DNA from: Effrenium voratum
Lineage: Eukaryota > Sar > Dinophyceae > Suessiales > Symbiodiniaceae
Direction: 5' to 3'
DNA: 64,000 nucleotides
Assembly: GCA_963377175.1 (NCBI GenBank)
Contig: CAUJNA010002135.1
Coordinates: forward strand, 467,480-531,479
The position numbers were made by a program, and so were the translations under genes. Shown piece after piece: positions 9,750 to 20,199 of the stretch. How positions within the stretch are numbered: position 1 is the stretch's first letter; every line of letters begins with the position of its first letter. The notes under the pieces were generated by a model, which worked only from the letters and a program-made list of their open reading frames with translations, searched no databases and was not told the origin of the DNA.

Positions 9750-10232
9750 GCCTCAGAGCCCGATCTCAACTCCGCGCTCGAGGCCTTCAATGGGGCCTCT
9801 AAAAGGCAGCGCGAAAGGCGGTTTTCTAAGGCGAGTGGCTTGCCTTTAACACCAACCAAAAGGGGGTTCCAAAAAATCATGCACACCCACATGACATTCC
9901 CCAAAGAGGTGGAGTCCTCTTTTGCGGGCCACTGCATTTACCCTGGTTGGAAGCCCTAAAGTTTGGTAGCTGGGAAAATGCAACCCCACCCGTTCTCGGC
10001 GTAACATGCAAACTTGTCGTGGAACTCCATCCACCCTCCAACTGAGTTTTCCCACGGCAAATCCCCCAAATGCGCGCGACCCATATATCCCAAGTATCCC
10101 ACCTGCTGCCCAAGAAGCAATGGTTGCGGGTGCTGCTTGAAGAACTGACGCTTTGCGTCTCAGCCCTAGCAACAAGTCTTCTCCAAAAGTTTGTTCCTTT
10201 GAATCAGCATCAAAGAAGTTCTCCTCCAAAAG
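9750..10232. other. coding-like region, strand conflict
   Basis: On - one frame spans 9846-10229 (127 codons) and starts with an acidic stretch (EENFFDADSKEQTFGEDLLL). On + three successive frames are open: 9750-9956 (69 codons, basic, motif ALEAFNGASKRQRERRF), 9970-10137 and 10045-10232. The unbroken - frame is favoured slightly, but codon-phase statistics are needed. Confidence 0.3.
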
Positions 10233-10234
10233 GT

Positions 10235-10870
10235 TCTTTTGATTGAATTAGGAGTAAAGAAGATCAGCTATGAAGCAGAGCTTGACCCCAGAAAGGTTTG
10301 GGGTGCTCAAACCCTGGCTGTTTCGGGGGTCCTAAAGTTTGTAGCGTGGCCAAGACGTCGGTCTCTCGTGTCAGGAGAGGGCGGAATGGCGCAAGGGCAA
10401 GGCGACCCTCAGTCCGCCCCGCACGCTTTGGGTCGCGCTCTTTTTTTGAGGGACCACCGCTTTTTGGTGTTGAAGCTTGACAGCTAATGGCTTGGATCTG
10501 TAGACTGTGACTTTGTGGTTGAAATCAAGGGGGGTGTCCACTAAGCCCACAAAAAGTTAAAACTTGTTGCGGAGGGGTCAAGAGCAACCAAGAAAAGGAC
10601 CCTTTTGCGGGGGAGGGGGGTCCCAAAAACAAAGACACACATTTCTTCAGTCACGCCGGTTTGGATTTGCTTTGTGACCAAGAAGACTAATGGAGTGCTA
10701 GATATTACCCAGAACCCCAATAGGCAACAAGGTATTTTTACATGATGTAAAAGACCTGTCCTTGTGTCCTAGCCAGAATTGGTGCTTGAAACAAGGACCC
10801 TACCAAAGAAAACAAGCTTCCCAGATTGGCTCATCAGTAAACAGGTTCTGCTTAGAACCCCTCAACATTC
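10235..10870. other. stretch without a supported gene
   Basis: No splice-bounded open frame was found. The stretch holds G-rich runs, a motif GGACCCTTTTGCGGGGG...GACACAC related to repeats near 25480 and 52340, and ordinary unique sequence. Confidence 0.4.
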
Positions 10871-10872
10871 AC

Positions 10873-10981
10873 CAGGGCTCCTTAAAAGATACATTTTTAC
10901 GCAATTGAAAAACATGCTTTTTCCACCAAAATAACCACCACTTACAAGGCAATGTTCAGGTGTATCATGTAAGGATTCCTG
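10873..10981 (+). mobile_element. IE4 copy
   Basis: Ends CAGGGCTCCTTAAAAG and ATGTAAGGATTCCTG form an inverted repeat. The body has GCTTTTTCCACCAAAATAA and AAGGCAATGTTCAGGTGTAT. As an intron it would read GC (GCTCCTT) to AG (GTAAG). Confidence 0.85.
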
Positions 10982-11291
10982 TTGACTGGCAGCACTTGGT
11001 GGTTTAATGTTGGGTATCTTGCCCCGGACTCGCGAAGGCGGAAAACGGGCTTTGGGACTCAGGCTCGGGGGGAAGCCTTGGTGCATGTTGCCAAGGGATG
11101 TTAGGACTGTAGCTTTTTCTTGCCAACTAATTGTTTTTTTCCCATGAGAGCGGCTAAAAGTTATAAAAAAGAAAATAGCAGGGGAGCGGAAAGCAACCGA
11201 GTTTGGGGAATAAGCTGGCGGACAACTTTTTCATGATCTCAGTTTGTCCAGAGCGAATCGACCGGATCCGACCTTTTGGTTCCATTTTCAC

Positions 11292-11340
11292 GTGGCGGTT
11301 CCCAGCCGTCCCTTAGGTTGTTAGGCTTTAGTTTTTCCAT
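11292..11340 (+). mobile_element. IE3 5-prime fragment
   Basis: GTGGCGGTTCCCAGCCGTCCCTTAG and a following TTTAGTTTTTCC match the left half of IE3. The right half is missing or unrecognisable. Confidence 0.45.
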
Positions 11341-11726
11341 GAAGCTCGGCAACACATATTCTTTGAGCAGGGGATGAGTTTGGACAGCCCAGTGTTGTCA
11401 TGGCCACCCAACAGCTGAAGTATTCGTTTCTCGTTTTTTTCTCCTGGGGCCATCTGGGCAAATGAGCTCAGTTGTTCAGTGGCCCCAATTCTTTTTCCAA
11501 CTTTGTTTTTGGTGGCTGCCCTAAAATGGTCCAAGCCCAAAGGGTGATCCCTTTTTGTCCAGGGTCACTGAACTGAGCGAGTGCTTCGAGGATTTCGCAT
11601 CCCTTTCCCGGAGCTTCTGGGTCTGTGTATGATACCGACAGGTGCCAGAAATTTGTTTGAGATGCCGAGGCCCGCCGTGTTTTTTGTTTTGTTTTAGTTG
11701 ACGCATCTATGTTCTAAGGGTTGCTT

Positions 11727-11837
11727 CCTTGTCCATCCTTTCCAGCCGTTCTTTTCAAAAACCGGATCCGTTTCCCCTGGGTTTCCAAGGAGGTTTTCTA
11801 GAAAGATTCGGATCCCTGGAAAGAATGGAAATGGAAG
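11727..11837 (+). repeat. R10 repeat copy
   Basis: CTTGTCCATCCTTTCC...GTTCTTTTCAAAAACCGGATCC and TTCCCCTGGGTTTCCAAGG, then CGGATCCCTGGAAAGAATGG. The interior folds on itself (TTCTTTTCAAAAA against a TTTTCTAGAAAGA-like arm). Confidence 0.65.
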
Positions 11838-12406
11838 GTAGCACTAGATATGTGGATGGTTGCGTGCCCTGGCCAGCTGCCTGGTTCGTCGATCCACAGT
11901 CCCAGTGGGTTCCTTGGTACGGAGGATGCTCCTGCCATATTCCAAGTGTTGGAACAGGCAACCTCTCCATAAATTGTCATGCTTTTGTGTGGTTGGCTTG
12001 CTTGCAATACATTAATACCTCATAGTTGCCTGATTTGTCTGCATCTGACGAATCCGCTACCAAATCCAAAACCGTTATGGTGTGCCAAGGGATCCCAACC
12101 AGCTTGGAGGTGCCCATTCAAATGGTTAACATCCCCATAATTCCTCGAAATGAGTTAGCTCATGGTATTAACAACTCAATGGGTTGGTCTTGCAAGTGTT
12201 TCAACTTGTAAATTGCTTCTTTTTTTCACACAACCTTCATGGCGTAATTTCTGCAGTGATTGTATCATGAAGCTTCCATGTGGATTCCCTCTGTGCCAGT
12301 TTGAGAATGAGAAGAATGACCCAGTTTTTGGACTCCAAGCAGAACATGGTGACATTTGCGCGTGGGGCTCTTTTGGCACTGTGGCAAGCTGTCCCTTTAC
12401 CCTCCG

Positions 12407-12464
12407 CAGACTAGCATGGAAGCTCCCAGGACCTAGGCCCTTTGGGAGCTTCCATGTTAGTCTG
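12407..12464. repeat. 58-bp hairpin with 22-bp arms
   Basis: The arms CAGACTAGCATGGAAGCTCC and GGGAGCTTCCATGTTAGTCTG pair with one mismatch around a short loop centred on CCTAGG. An open frame ends at CGCAG on its left and another (12470-12706) continues on its right to a CGC|GTGAGG donor, so it may be a minimal intron-like hairpin. Confidence 0.65.
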
Positions 12465-12999
12465 AGGAAGTGCAGAACGATTTTGCAGCTCTTGTGACAG
12501 AAGGCTTGATCCCGACTTCGGATCGGATTCGAAGTGTGGAGAGTTGTTGGGTGTCGCCAGGTGTGGAGACCTCCAACAACAGGGATGACGACGGGCCAAG
12601 GCCGGGGCGGCGCGTGAGGTCCTTGACTCGTTTCAAAGGGAATGGTCACGCCTGCCGGTTGCCAGTGTCTTCTTTAGGGCGTGGTGCCCTGTCTGGGTTG
12701 TTTTAAAGGGTCCCGTACAAAGTCTGTACGAACTTAAGGGGTATGTGCTTCCAACATCTTCCATTCAAAAGCTTTGTATTGGCTCCGCTTGGTCAGATCT
12801 TTCAATCTCTGGCTGTAAAGGGGAGGGTGAGTCAGAAAAAGTATATATTCAAGGGAAGCCTTCATTCTCGGGTGAAACGCCTTTGTGTTCATCCTGGTTG
12901 ATTAGTCCGTGCTGGACATGTTTGTTTTTCTTGTTTCTCACCAAACAGTCCGTTGGCCCAGCACCAAGCGTCCTCAGAAAACTCTTAGATATTTAAACA

Positions 13000-14110
13000 G
13001 GAGTCCCTATATTTCCATGTTTGGTGGTTTTGAACATCACCTTTTTGGCCCATGAACGGTGAGTGTGCCCCAGGTGGGGGTGTTTTTCAAAATATAGGGA
13101 GCTTCCATGCGCCACCATGTCTTCAAGCTTGATCGCGCCTTCTCCCCACTGACAGGCCACAAACTTGTGGCCCATTTCGAGGGCCGAGCTCGGCTTTGCG
13201 CTCGGAGCGGGGTTTGCTCCAGGGCTGCTTGCGGTTTGGACCTTACGGCCATCTCGGGGGAAGCCGAAGACCTGGCAAAGCGGAACATGGCCCGTAGAGA
13301 ACGGGGTTTGTCTCAAAATAGGCTTCTTGTTTGGTTTCTCTTGAATTCAACCCCAAAACGAGCACCCTCAAAGACAAGCAGACCCCATAGTAATTCTGTT
13401 TGGGGCATTTGGTTGTTGCCCTTGTGACAGAAACCGGTATTCGCAACAGGAGGTTTGGTTTGATACAGTCCCATGGGCAACAGGACAACCGCCAACCTGA
13501 ACCCTCAAACTGCCCATAAAACACGATTTCACCCAAGAGTTGTTGCGGCAAAAAACAATTTCAAAGGGAATTATGAGGGTTCAGGAAGCCCAATAGCCCA
13601 GCCCGAGACTGAACTCCGAGAGTGGGAAGCGCAGATTTTTCGGGGGTTCCCTGCCCACGAAGCGAACATGAAAGTGGCAAAAAGGGGGAAACATCGGGAA
13701 GCCTTCGTTGGAAACCGAGGGGATGGGGAAGCGGAACTTCGGTGTTCAAACCGCTTGGCAAGTAGGTTATGACCATGGTTAGCAGGTGTTTAATCACAGC
13801 TTCCCCAGTTACATCCGTGGGTATAACCTACTCACTAAGAACGGGGAAACCTCGGATGTTGGAGAGAAAAAGAACACATCGGAGACCCCTGCAGGTTCCA
13901 GAAAGATGCCTTTGTGGAAGGTGGCGCGCAGGTGAAGACGCAGGCGCGATAGGTGGTTTGTTTGAACCCACCGGGTTGAACGGGAGCCCAGACACTCAGG
14001 TAAGCCTTAGTTGGTGGTTTGAATTGGTTTAGATTCGGATTTGAACCCCTGGTTGTTGTAGAAATGGGAGTACCAGTCCTTAGCCACCAAAAAAACAAAT
14101 CGAAACCACC
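13000..14110. other. stretch with unassigned coding-like islands
   Basis: A GC-rich island at 13100-13290 has plausible frames on both strands. At 13998 a CAG|GTAAGC donor ends a basic + frame, and 63 bp later TTGTTGTAG leads into another open frame. The bases between them, with the inverse GAAACCACCAGC at 14100, resemble a short palindromic element. None of this is secure. Confidence 0.35.
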
Positions 14111-14519
14111 AGCTCGCGGGAAGCTGAAACACGGGGGTTCAAGGTCATCTCCGCCGTATTTCCATTGCTGAGGGTGCAGCCAGTTACAAGTGGAGCGTTC
14201 AGCGTTCATTTTGGCGCAGACTTCCCTTCCCATTTCTGCTTCGGGTTTCTGAAGCTGCAAGCAAGAGGTCACTATAGACGTGCTCCAGTCCCCTGGGTGT
14301 TTTTTCAGGGCTCACGGATGGAGCACTTGGCACCATGGAAACCCTTTGACCAGTTGAATCGATTGATTCGCGCTCTCATTTTCCCCTTTTGCCGGACGAT
14401 CCACCCAAACCCCTTTTTGGGTGGACGCCCTTCGCACAATGTCAGCCATGGCAGGACGGGACCATTCCACCTCGGCGTGTCTTGTCCTTTGGTTCTTTGG
14501 GCCGATTTTTTATTCTTTA

Positions 14520-14640
14520 CCCAGAGGGTCCACTTCAAGTACCACAAATGTACGGTTTCGGGTTTGGTTCAAGTTGGGTTTTGGTCGAACACGGATTCCT
14601 CAAATCCGGAAATATGTGGTACTTGGCATGGACCCTTTGG
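14520..14640 (+). repeat. R11 repeat copy with inverted ends
   Basis: CCAGAGGGTCCACTTCAAGTACC on the left and GGTACTTGGCATGGACCCTTTGG on the right form a long imperfect inverted repeat. The body has CGGATTCCTCAAATCCGG. A related copy lies at 42733. Confidence 0.75.
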
Positions 14641-14899
14641 GGTGAGTTGCAAACGAAACACCAGGTTGCTGTCGAACTGACCTTGCTTCCCTTGAACAGC
14701 TGCTTGTTGGGGGTTCGCTGCTCCCTGCTCGAACTTTGGCCTGAATGAAAGTACTGATTGTCTATCCTCCACCAACAAGGATGGGTGCACGTGCTGCCCC
14801 TTTCGCACGATCTCCCAAAAATGGGAGGGTCGGTCAGACTCCAGCCTTCCATTTTTGAGGTTAAGATGATCCAACCCCTTGCAAGGGTTGTTTGTCTAG

Positions 14900-15020
14900 G
14901 TCCCCCAGTGGTGCCCTTTCTCACCTTTTTTTTGGTTGGGAGGGTTCCCCAACTAAAACAGACTACAGAGCAAAAAAAGTTGGTACCCTTATTCTAACCT
15001 CAAGCTACTGCAGGACCAAG
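14900..15020 (+). mobile_element. IE1 copy
   Basis: CTAG|GTCCCCCAGTGG, TTCCCCAACTAAAACAGACTACAG and a right end GCAGGACCAAG (AG kept, CTAG changed to CAAG). A 17-bp word, TTGCAAGGGTTGTTTGT, occurs just upstream (14879) and again at 15095. Confidence 0.85.
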
Positions 15021-15111
15021 AGTAACAACTATGTTTAAAAATATCACATTATGTACAAACATTGACTCAAAGTCAATGAGTCTTGGTCGCTCATTTGCAA
15101 GGGTTGTTTGT

Positions 15112-15350
15112 TTTCCAGCTTGCAGCCCCCGGACTACCGGTTGCGAGTTCGCCGGCGGCGAGGTCTCCAGCAACGCCTTTGTGCAAGTGGAGAGCGGCAA
15201 GGGCAAGGGGAAAGGCGAAGGCGGGCGGCAAACCCCGCGGTCTCCGGGTCTCACTCGGACCCCCGGAACCCCCGGTGGGCTCTATGGAAATTTTCTTGGG
15301 GCCTGGCAAGCATCGACCCCAGCAAAAAGCAGGCAGGGCTCTTGTCCCTG
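15112..15350 (+). CDS. putative Gly/Lys-rich exon
   Basis: After TTTGTTTTCCAG a GC-rich frame stays open to 15351. It encodes Gly, Ser, Pro and Lys in plenty with a KGKGKGEGG run, a composition common in dinoflagellate proteins. Other frames are open too, and no donor is obvious. Confidence 0.3.
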
Positions 15351-15635
15351 AGTCCCTAAGCTTTGCGCGAAGAGCAGTTTGGTGGCAAACAACACTTTGG
15401 TGCATTTTGCTTGGATGTTAGGACTTGATTTATTTTGTTTGCCAACTAATGGGTTTTCCATCAAACCACCAACAGTTTCAACTCTTAGCAGGGGAGCAGA
15501 TTTCGCAACCCAGACAAGGTTCAGACTTTTTGGTCCAATAGCTCAGGACTTAAGCAGTTCCCAAGGTACAAGCTTGTCACTAAGTGAAGCCATGTGCCCT
15601 CTTGGATGATATGTGATCATCCACGTCAAGCAAGT

Positions 15636-15637
15636 GC

Positions 15638-15676
<39 letters not shown>

Positions 15677-15772
15677 GGTGGGTGGGTGGGTGGGTGGGTG
15701 GGTGGGTGGGTGGGTGGGTGGGTGGGTGGGTGGGTGGGTGGGTGTTTGTGTGTGTGTGTGTGTGTGTGTGTT
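15636..15772 (+). repeat. compound microsatellite (TG)n-(TGGG)n-(TG)n
   Basis: A TG run is followed by about 20 uninterrupted units of TGGG and another TG run. The G-runs on + meet the pattern for G-quadruplex formation. Confidence 0.95.
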
Positions 15773-15905
15773 TTTCTTTTAATACGTATGAAACGCGCAC
15801 CCCCGGAACAAGAACTTAAGAAATAATGAATGTACTACAGCAGAGTGCGCTTTTGCGGAGGGTGGTCTTGTTTTTGTTTTTTGTTGGTGTGTGTGTGTGA
15901 AACAG

Positions 15906-16125
15906 GCTGTGGGAAGCTGAACAGACACTGGGAAGCTATGTACCCCGCCCCGAACCTCCAAACCGCCAAACCACCACTTGGAGAGAAGACAATCTGTGTC
16001 TTTCACAACGAAACGACCAGGGCATGGGTAGCAGAACCTGGCGACTGCTGCTTGGACGCAGCTTGCACGGGAAAAAGCAGTCGTTGGAGGGGGCTCTGTT
16101 TGATTTGTTCTGCCTTTTTTCCCTG
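15906..16125 (+). CDS. putative exon with GTAAGC donor
   Basis: A frame opens after TGTGAAACAG and stays open to TTCCCTG|GTAAGC (73 codons). It has Cys, Trp and mixed charge (motifs GEKTICVFHNETTRAW and EPGDCCLDAACTG). No domain is recognised. The left boundary could also be the second CAG at 15924. Confidence 0.35.
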
Positions 16126-16395
16126 GTAAGCTCACCGACCCGGAGGTAAAACGACCTCACCCTTTCTTCAGGTCTTGGAATTGTTGCATCATTTGAAGAT
16201 TATTGGCGGACACTTCATTTCGGTACGGGTCAACATAGGGTGCTTGAAACCAGCCGTCGAAAACACCCCTGTATTGTGCTGGGTCGTTTTGCTGATATAT
16301 ATCAAAGTCAGTTTCTCTGGGGTTGTGTTCCTTTAACCCAGTACTTTGGGTGTGACTCTGATGGTCTCAAAGGAATCAAGTGCCTCATTTTGCAG

Positions 16396-16480
16396 ATTTG
16401 AGGAATGTGTAGCTGACGAATTACCAGACCCAAAGCCGTGTATGGAGTACCAGGGACCCTGTGGGGGTTGGTCGTTTTGA
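16396..16480 (+). CDS. putative short terminal exon
   Basis: After CATTTTGCAG one frame reads an acidic, Cys/Pro-containing peptide (CVADELPDPKPCMEYQGPC) to a TGA stop at 16478. A CAG|GTAAGG donor at 16541 lies downstream in another frame. Short, and with no family. Confidence 0.3.
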
Positions 16481-17072
16481 AGGGACATAACGGAGAAACA
16501 AAACGGACACCGAACCCGCGATTCTGACACCTGAACAGGTAAGGACCGGCGCAAGGGCAAAGGCGATCGAGAAGGATGGGGCCGAGGCGCTATGAAACCG
16601 GCGCACGGGTTTCACCTGCCAGAATAAGCCATGCCCAAGATTCCCCTTGCTACTATCCAACAAGCAGTTGTTGGTGGGTGCTTGAAGGAGCCAGGATTTC
16701 GAGAGCAGTTGGGTGGTGGGTGGTTTTCCCATTGGCATTCCTTTGAACCCTTATCACAAAGGGTACCCTCCCGTCAGTTTGATCTGCTTTAGCAACTGTG
16801 GTTCTGTGGTTTGAGAATGTGGACACAAGGAGTTGCATCAGCCAACTGTGAGTAGGATCCTAGTGTTCTCGTTTCCTTTGCCAGGATCAGAGCAACCATC
16901 CAGCCGGTAAATTAGTCAAGCAGGGAATCGTTCTGGGCAAACTACTATGGGTGTGCCTCAAAGTAGGACTGATTTCCTCTTGTTCCGATTGAAACCCGCC
17001 CCCAAGAAAGGGTACCAGGGGTACCATCAACAGAAGACACGCCCATGCAAACGATTCACAATGTGGGTGCAG

Positions 17073-17309
17073 ATTGGAATCATGTTGGACAAATATATGT
17101 GTGGCCAAGCGAGGAGGAGTGCGAGGAGACTGCAGTCTTGCCAGAGGTGGCAGAGGCGGCCAGACAAGCCAACCGCAGTAGTACTGCACCCCTCCAGAAG
17201 ACGCAGCAGCTGGTGTTGGCATGGTGGAAGCGAGGTGGCAGCGGGAGTGCCGCAACATGCCTTGGCAGCAACGGGGGACCTGCAAGGAGCGCTTTCCGCA
17301 CCTGTGTTT
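17073..17309 (+). CDS. putative exon, acidic then Gly-rich
   Basis: GGGTGCAG precedes a frame open to TGTGTTT|GTAAAG. It carries an acidic stretch (PSEEECEETAVLPEVAEAA), a Gln-rich part and a Gly/Ser tail. GC content is raised over its surroundings. The - strand frame (16887-17393) is longer but Cys/Pro/His-rich as expected for an antisense reading. Confidence 0.4.
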
Positions 17310-17465
17310 GTAAAGGCACGTAGGTCTAAAAGTACTCGTCCCAGGTACAGTTGAGGTCTGTCGTAATTTGGGGTCCTTTGAAAAAAACAACACACCCTGT
17401 TTTACTGTTGACTTTGGATTAACTAATCCCGAGAACCATGCTAATCAGAGGATTTCACCGAGTGC

Positions 17466-17587
17466 GCATGGACGAAATCCTGCACCGCTTCCAATCCATG
17501 GAAAACCATTGTTGTTTGTTTCTGACAGAGGAATCATTATTTTCCAAGGTTCGTTGGGTGGCGCGAAATAGTTTTGGCAACCATGCA
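17466..17587 (+). mobile_element. IE8 copy (diverged)
   Basis: GCATGGACGAAATCCTGCACCGC on the left and GGTGGCGCGAAATAG...GGCAACCATGC on the right are the IE8 inverted ends. The GACAGAGGAATCAT box of IE8 is in the middle. Confidence 0.75.
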
Positions 17588-17619
17588 CATATATGAATTC
17601 CCCACTAGAAAGGTCCTCC

Positions 17620-17790
17620 ATCTGAATCCGATTGGAATCGCCCCGTGTTTCGGGCGGCGCAAAGGAAGGACGATTCGTCTCGCCGCTGCGCCTCTCGCCA
17701 GGCAATGATTACGAAGAGGAGAAGCGTGCTCCCACGCAGGACACCGCGGTTTCTTCCACGCGTCAGTTGAGTCACAATTCCGTGAGGGAA
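17620..17790. other. GC-rich coding-like island, strand unresolved
   Basis: On + a frame with an acidic core (GNDYEEEKRAPTQDTAVSS) runs to an AATTCC|GTGAGG donor. On - two overlapping frames (17445-17705, 17537-17944) are also open. No acceptor is clear on either strand. Confidence 0.3.
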
Positions 17791-18198
17791 ACAAACACGT
17801 GATGGCACTGAGCTGGGAATATGAGCCATGTGGCCAGACACGTAGGCAGCGTGTTTGAGGCCCCAGCCACTTGGGTGCCAAATGCCAGGTGCTATTGGGC
17901 ACAACCAAACTGGCATGAGGAAAGGGTTCCTCAATGAGTGCCATGGGCTCAGCTAGGTGATGTGTTTGTTGTCATTTCTCCTTTGGGGCAACCAGAAGGG
18001 CATGGGCCCTGGTCTTTTAGTTTCCCAAAGGAAAGCAATAGGATAGTTGCTTCCCCCGATCCAACACCCTGATCGAGGAAAATAACACTATGGTAGGAAT
18101 TATGTTTCGCGACCTTGAATGTTCCTTTGGGGGGTGTCCCCTATTTCAGTGGGGTGTCCCCAGTGAGTTGCTGTACCCGAATTCATGACAACATGCAG

Positions 18199-18499
18199 CA
18201 CCCAGCCTCCTTAGACACTGGACAGAATTCTGAACCAGCTGGGATGGATGAAGCTCTGTTAAAACTGGCTTGTCAAACACCAATCCCAACTGTTGCCTGG
18301 CACGAATCGTTTGTCCGTCCACATGGCCCAACTATGGGCCATTCTGTGCGGTGCAAACCCCTTGGTCGTTGGTGTGTAGCGCAACTCGCTCGGCGTGTCA
18401 CCTTGCACCATGCTACATGTCCGGGCCTACACACAATACCACTTTGGGTATTCTGTCCCGACAAAAAGAAGCGGAACATGACAAGTGTCTGTGTTTCAG
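18199..18499 (+). CDS. putative 301-nt exon with CAG acceptor and CAG|GTACGT donor
   Basis: The frame is open for 100 codons between ACATGCAG and GTTTCAG|GTACGT, both close to consensus. It has a mixed composition (motif GMDEALLKLACQTP, then a His/Cys/Arg-rich half). A - strand frame (18273-18668) overlaps. No family is recognised. Confidence 0.4.
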
Positions 18500-18734
18500 G
18501 TACGTTCGGTTTTCCCTGCACACTGGTTGGACATGTGTTGTCCAACTCATGAAACAGATCGAGATCGTTTTGGAGATGTTTCACCTCCCCAAAATGCCCT
18601 CTCTCCGGGTCGAGTCCTTGGATCCTTTGAGCGATCAGCTTCAAAATGCGAAGCTTTGGGAGGGGCAAACAAGAATTTTCTGAACACTTTTCACGTGCTG
18701 AGTCTTGTTGCTAGGTAGCTATACGGCTGTGGTT

Positions 18735-18840
18735 GTCAAAACCGTTTTGGATCCCATCTTGGGGTAGGTGAATTCACCACCCATTTTAGAACCTATTTTA
18801 GTGGGGATTGGGATGTTCGCCGGGGGGTACGGGATTTACC
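18735..18840 (+). mobile_element. IE2 copy
   Basis: TT|GTCAAAACCGTTTTGGATCCC, TTCACCACCCATTTTAGAACC and the GGGATTGGGATGTTC block. The right inverted end is lost. Confidence 0.85.
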
Positions 18841-19188
18841 GCTCAAGGAAAAGGTATTGCTCGCCTTGCTGTTTGTAGGTAGTTCTGACCTAACAATAAG
18901 TCTGTTTTTGGGGCCACCTCATTCTACTTATGAGGGCCCTGGTACCACTCACTTCCTGAGTTCGACTTTGGCAAGATCAGTTTAGTGACCAGCAAGTGTT
19001 CGGACCTTCTTAGCCAATCCGCTCGTGAGACCCGTGCCCAAAAAAGCGGGCGACCCGGGACTCCGCCGAAGTCGTCGCTCTCGGACGCCGCAGGCCACCT
19101 CCTCTCTCGCGGCTTTCATCAAGCCCACGAAGAACGGGGAGCTGCCTGAGGACCAAAAACCGATGACTGGCTGAAAATCATGCGAGTG

Positions 19189-19379
19189 GTCCCCCTATTT
19201 TTGGTGCCCTCTCTTTTACCCTTTCTTTTTTGGGGTTGGTTTTGGGTTCCCCTACTAAAATAGACTTCAGAAAAGCCCAGTAGTGCCAACTTGTACCCCT
19301 TCTTTTTTGGGGTTGGTTTTGGGTTCCTTACAGAAAAATGGGCACCCGAAAGTTCTAAGCTCAAACTACTGGACCTAAG
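19189..19379 (+). mobile_element. IE1 copy with internal duplication (191 bp)
   Basis: It begins TG|GTCCCCCTA and ends TACTGGACCTAAG. The block CTTTCTTTTTTGGGGTTGGTTTTGGGTTCC occurs twice as two near-identical parts, with a second CCCAGTAGTGCC between, so one IE1 seems to have inserted into or recombined with another. Confidence 0.75.
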
Positions 19380-19717
19380 TTGTTCCCAGAATGGGGTAAA
19401 TAGACCCAAAGATGAAAACCTGCGTCACATTTTGAGCCATGACTGAAGTCGCTGCTCAGCTGTGCTGATCAGATTCATTGGGTCGGGGTCAAGTGAGTGT
19501 CCCTTTACTGATGGGCGAAATCCGCAAAAAGATCGCACCAGGGATGGATGAAGCCCCATGAATACTAACCGGTATGTCCCCCTGGGTTCACCCAAGATAG
19601 AAGAAGAAGATGGACCGACTTTCGCCAGAAACACCTGGTAGCTCAACACAAGGTCTACACATTGTGCGACACAAGGCTGTTTGCGGCTTTAGAATATTAG
19701 CTTTTTGTAATATCATG

Positions 19718-19823
19718 GTTGTTGTTGGGCAACATTTTACATTTTTCTTATTGTGGTTTAGTGGGAAATCTCCACTTAACTGCTAAAAAATGAATTTTTG
19801 CTCCCCTTCCAACGTCAACCAAG
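19718..19823 (+). mobile_element. IE5 copy
   Basis: ATG|GTTGTTGTTGGGC on the left and CCAACGTCAACCAAG on the right; the central TTGTGGTTTAGTGG is intact. Confidence 0.9.
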
Positions 19824-20040
19824 ATATGGTCAAGTTGAATTTTGTTCGAGTTTGGGTCATGTTTGCAGATGGAACATCTATGAGATCGCGGGGCCCATAG
19901 CTGCCAAGCCCAGATTCAATGGTGTCAGTGATGTTGATGCTTTTGATGTTGCTTCGGGGTCCTCGGAGTCCGAACAATGGGCGGATAGAAATTTGGGTAT
20001 TCCACTTTTATATATGATGTCTACGAGTTTTAAGAGGTAA
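19824..20040 (+). CDS. putative terminal exon starting at the AG of IE5
   Basis: Directly after IE5 one frame is open for 72 codons to TAA. It is the most protein-like frame of this part: mixed first half (NIYEIAGPIAAKPRF), an acidic middle (GVSDVDAFDVASGSSESEQ) and a C-terminal end YMMSTSFKR. The start boundary and the element end coincide to the base. No family is recognised; the stop makes it a likely last exon. Confidence 0.55.
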
Positions 20041-20199
20041 TACTTTAAAAGTGGTTGGAACTTCACGCCCGTATACTCTTTACATGGTACCATGGCCATA
20101 TGTCACCCTGCTCGTCACCATGACCATGCGGGTAGTCGCTGGTTCAGTTCCCACCCTCGGCCCGAGAATGGAATTGTCAGGTAATCCTTAGGTGCTGGT

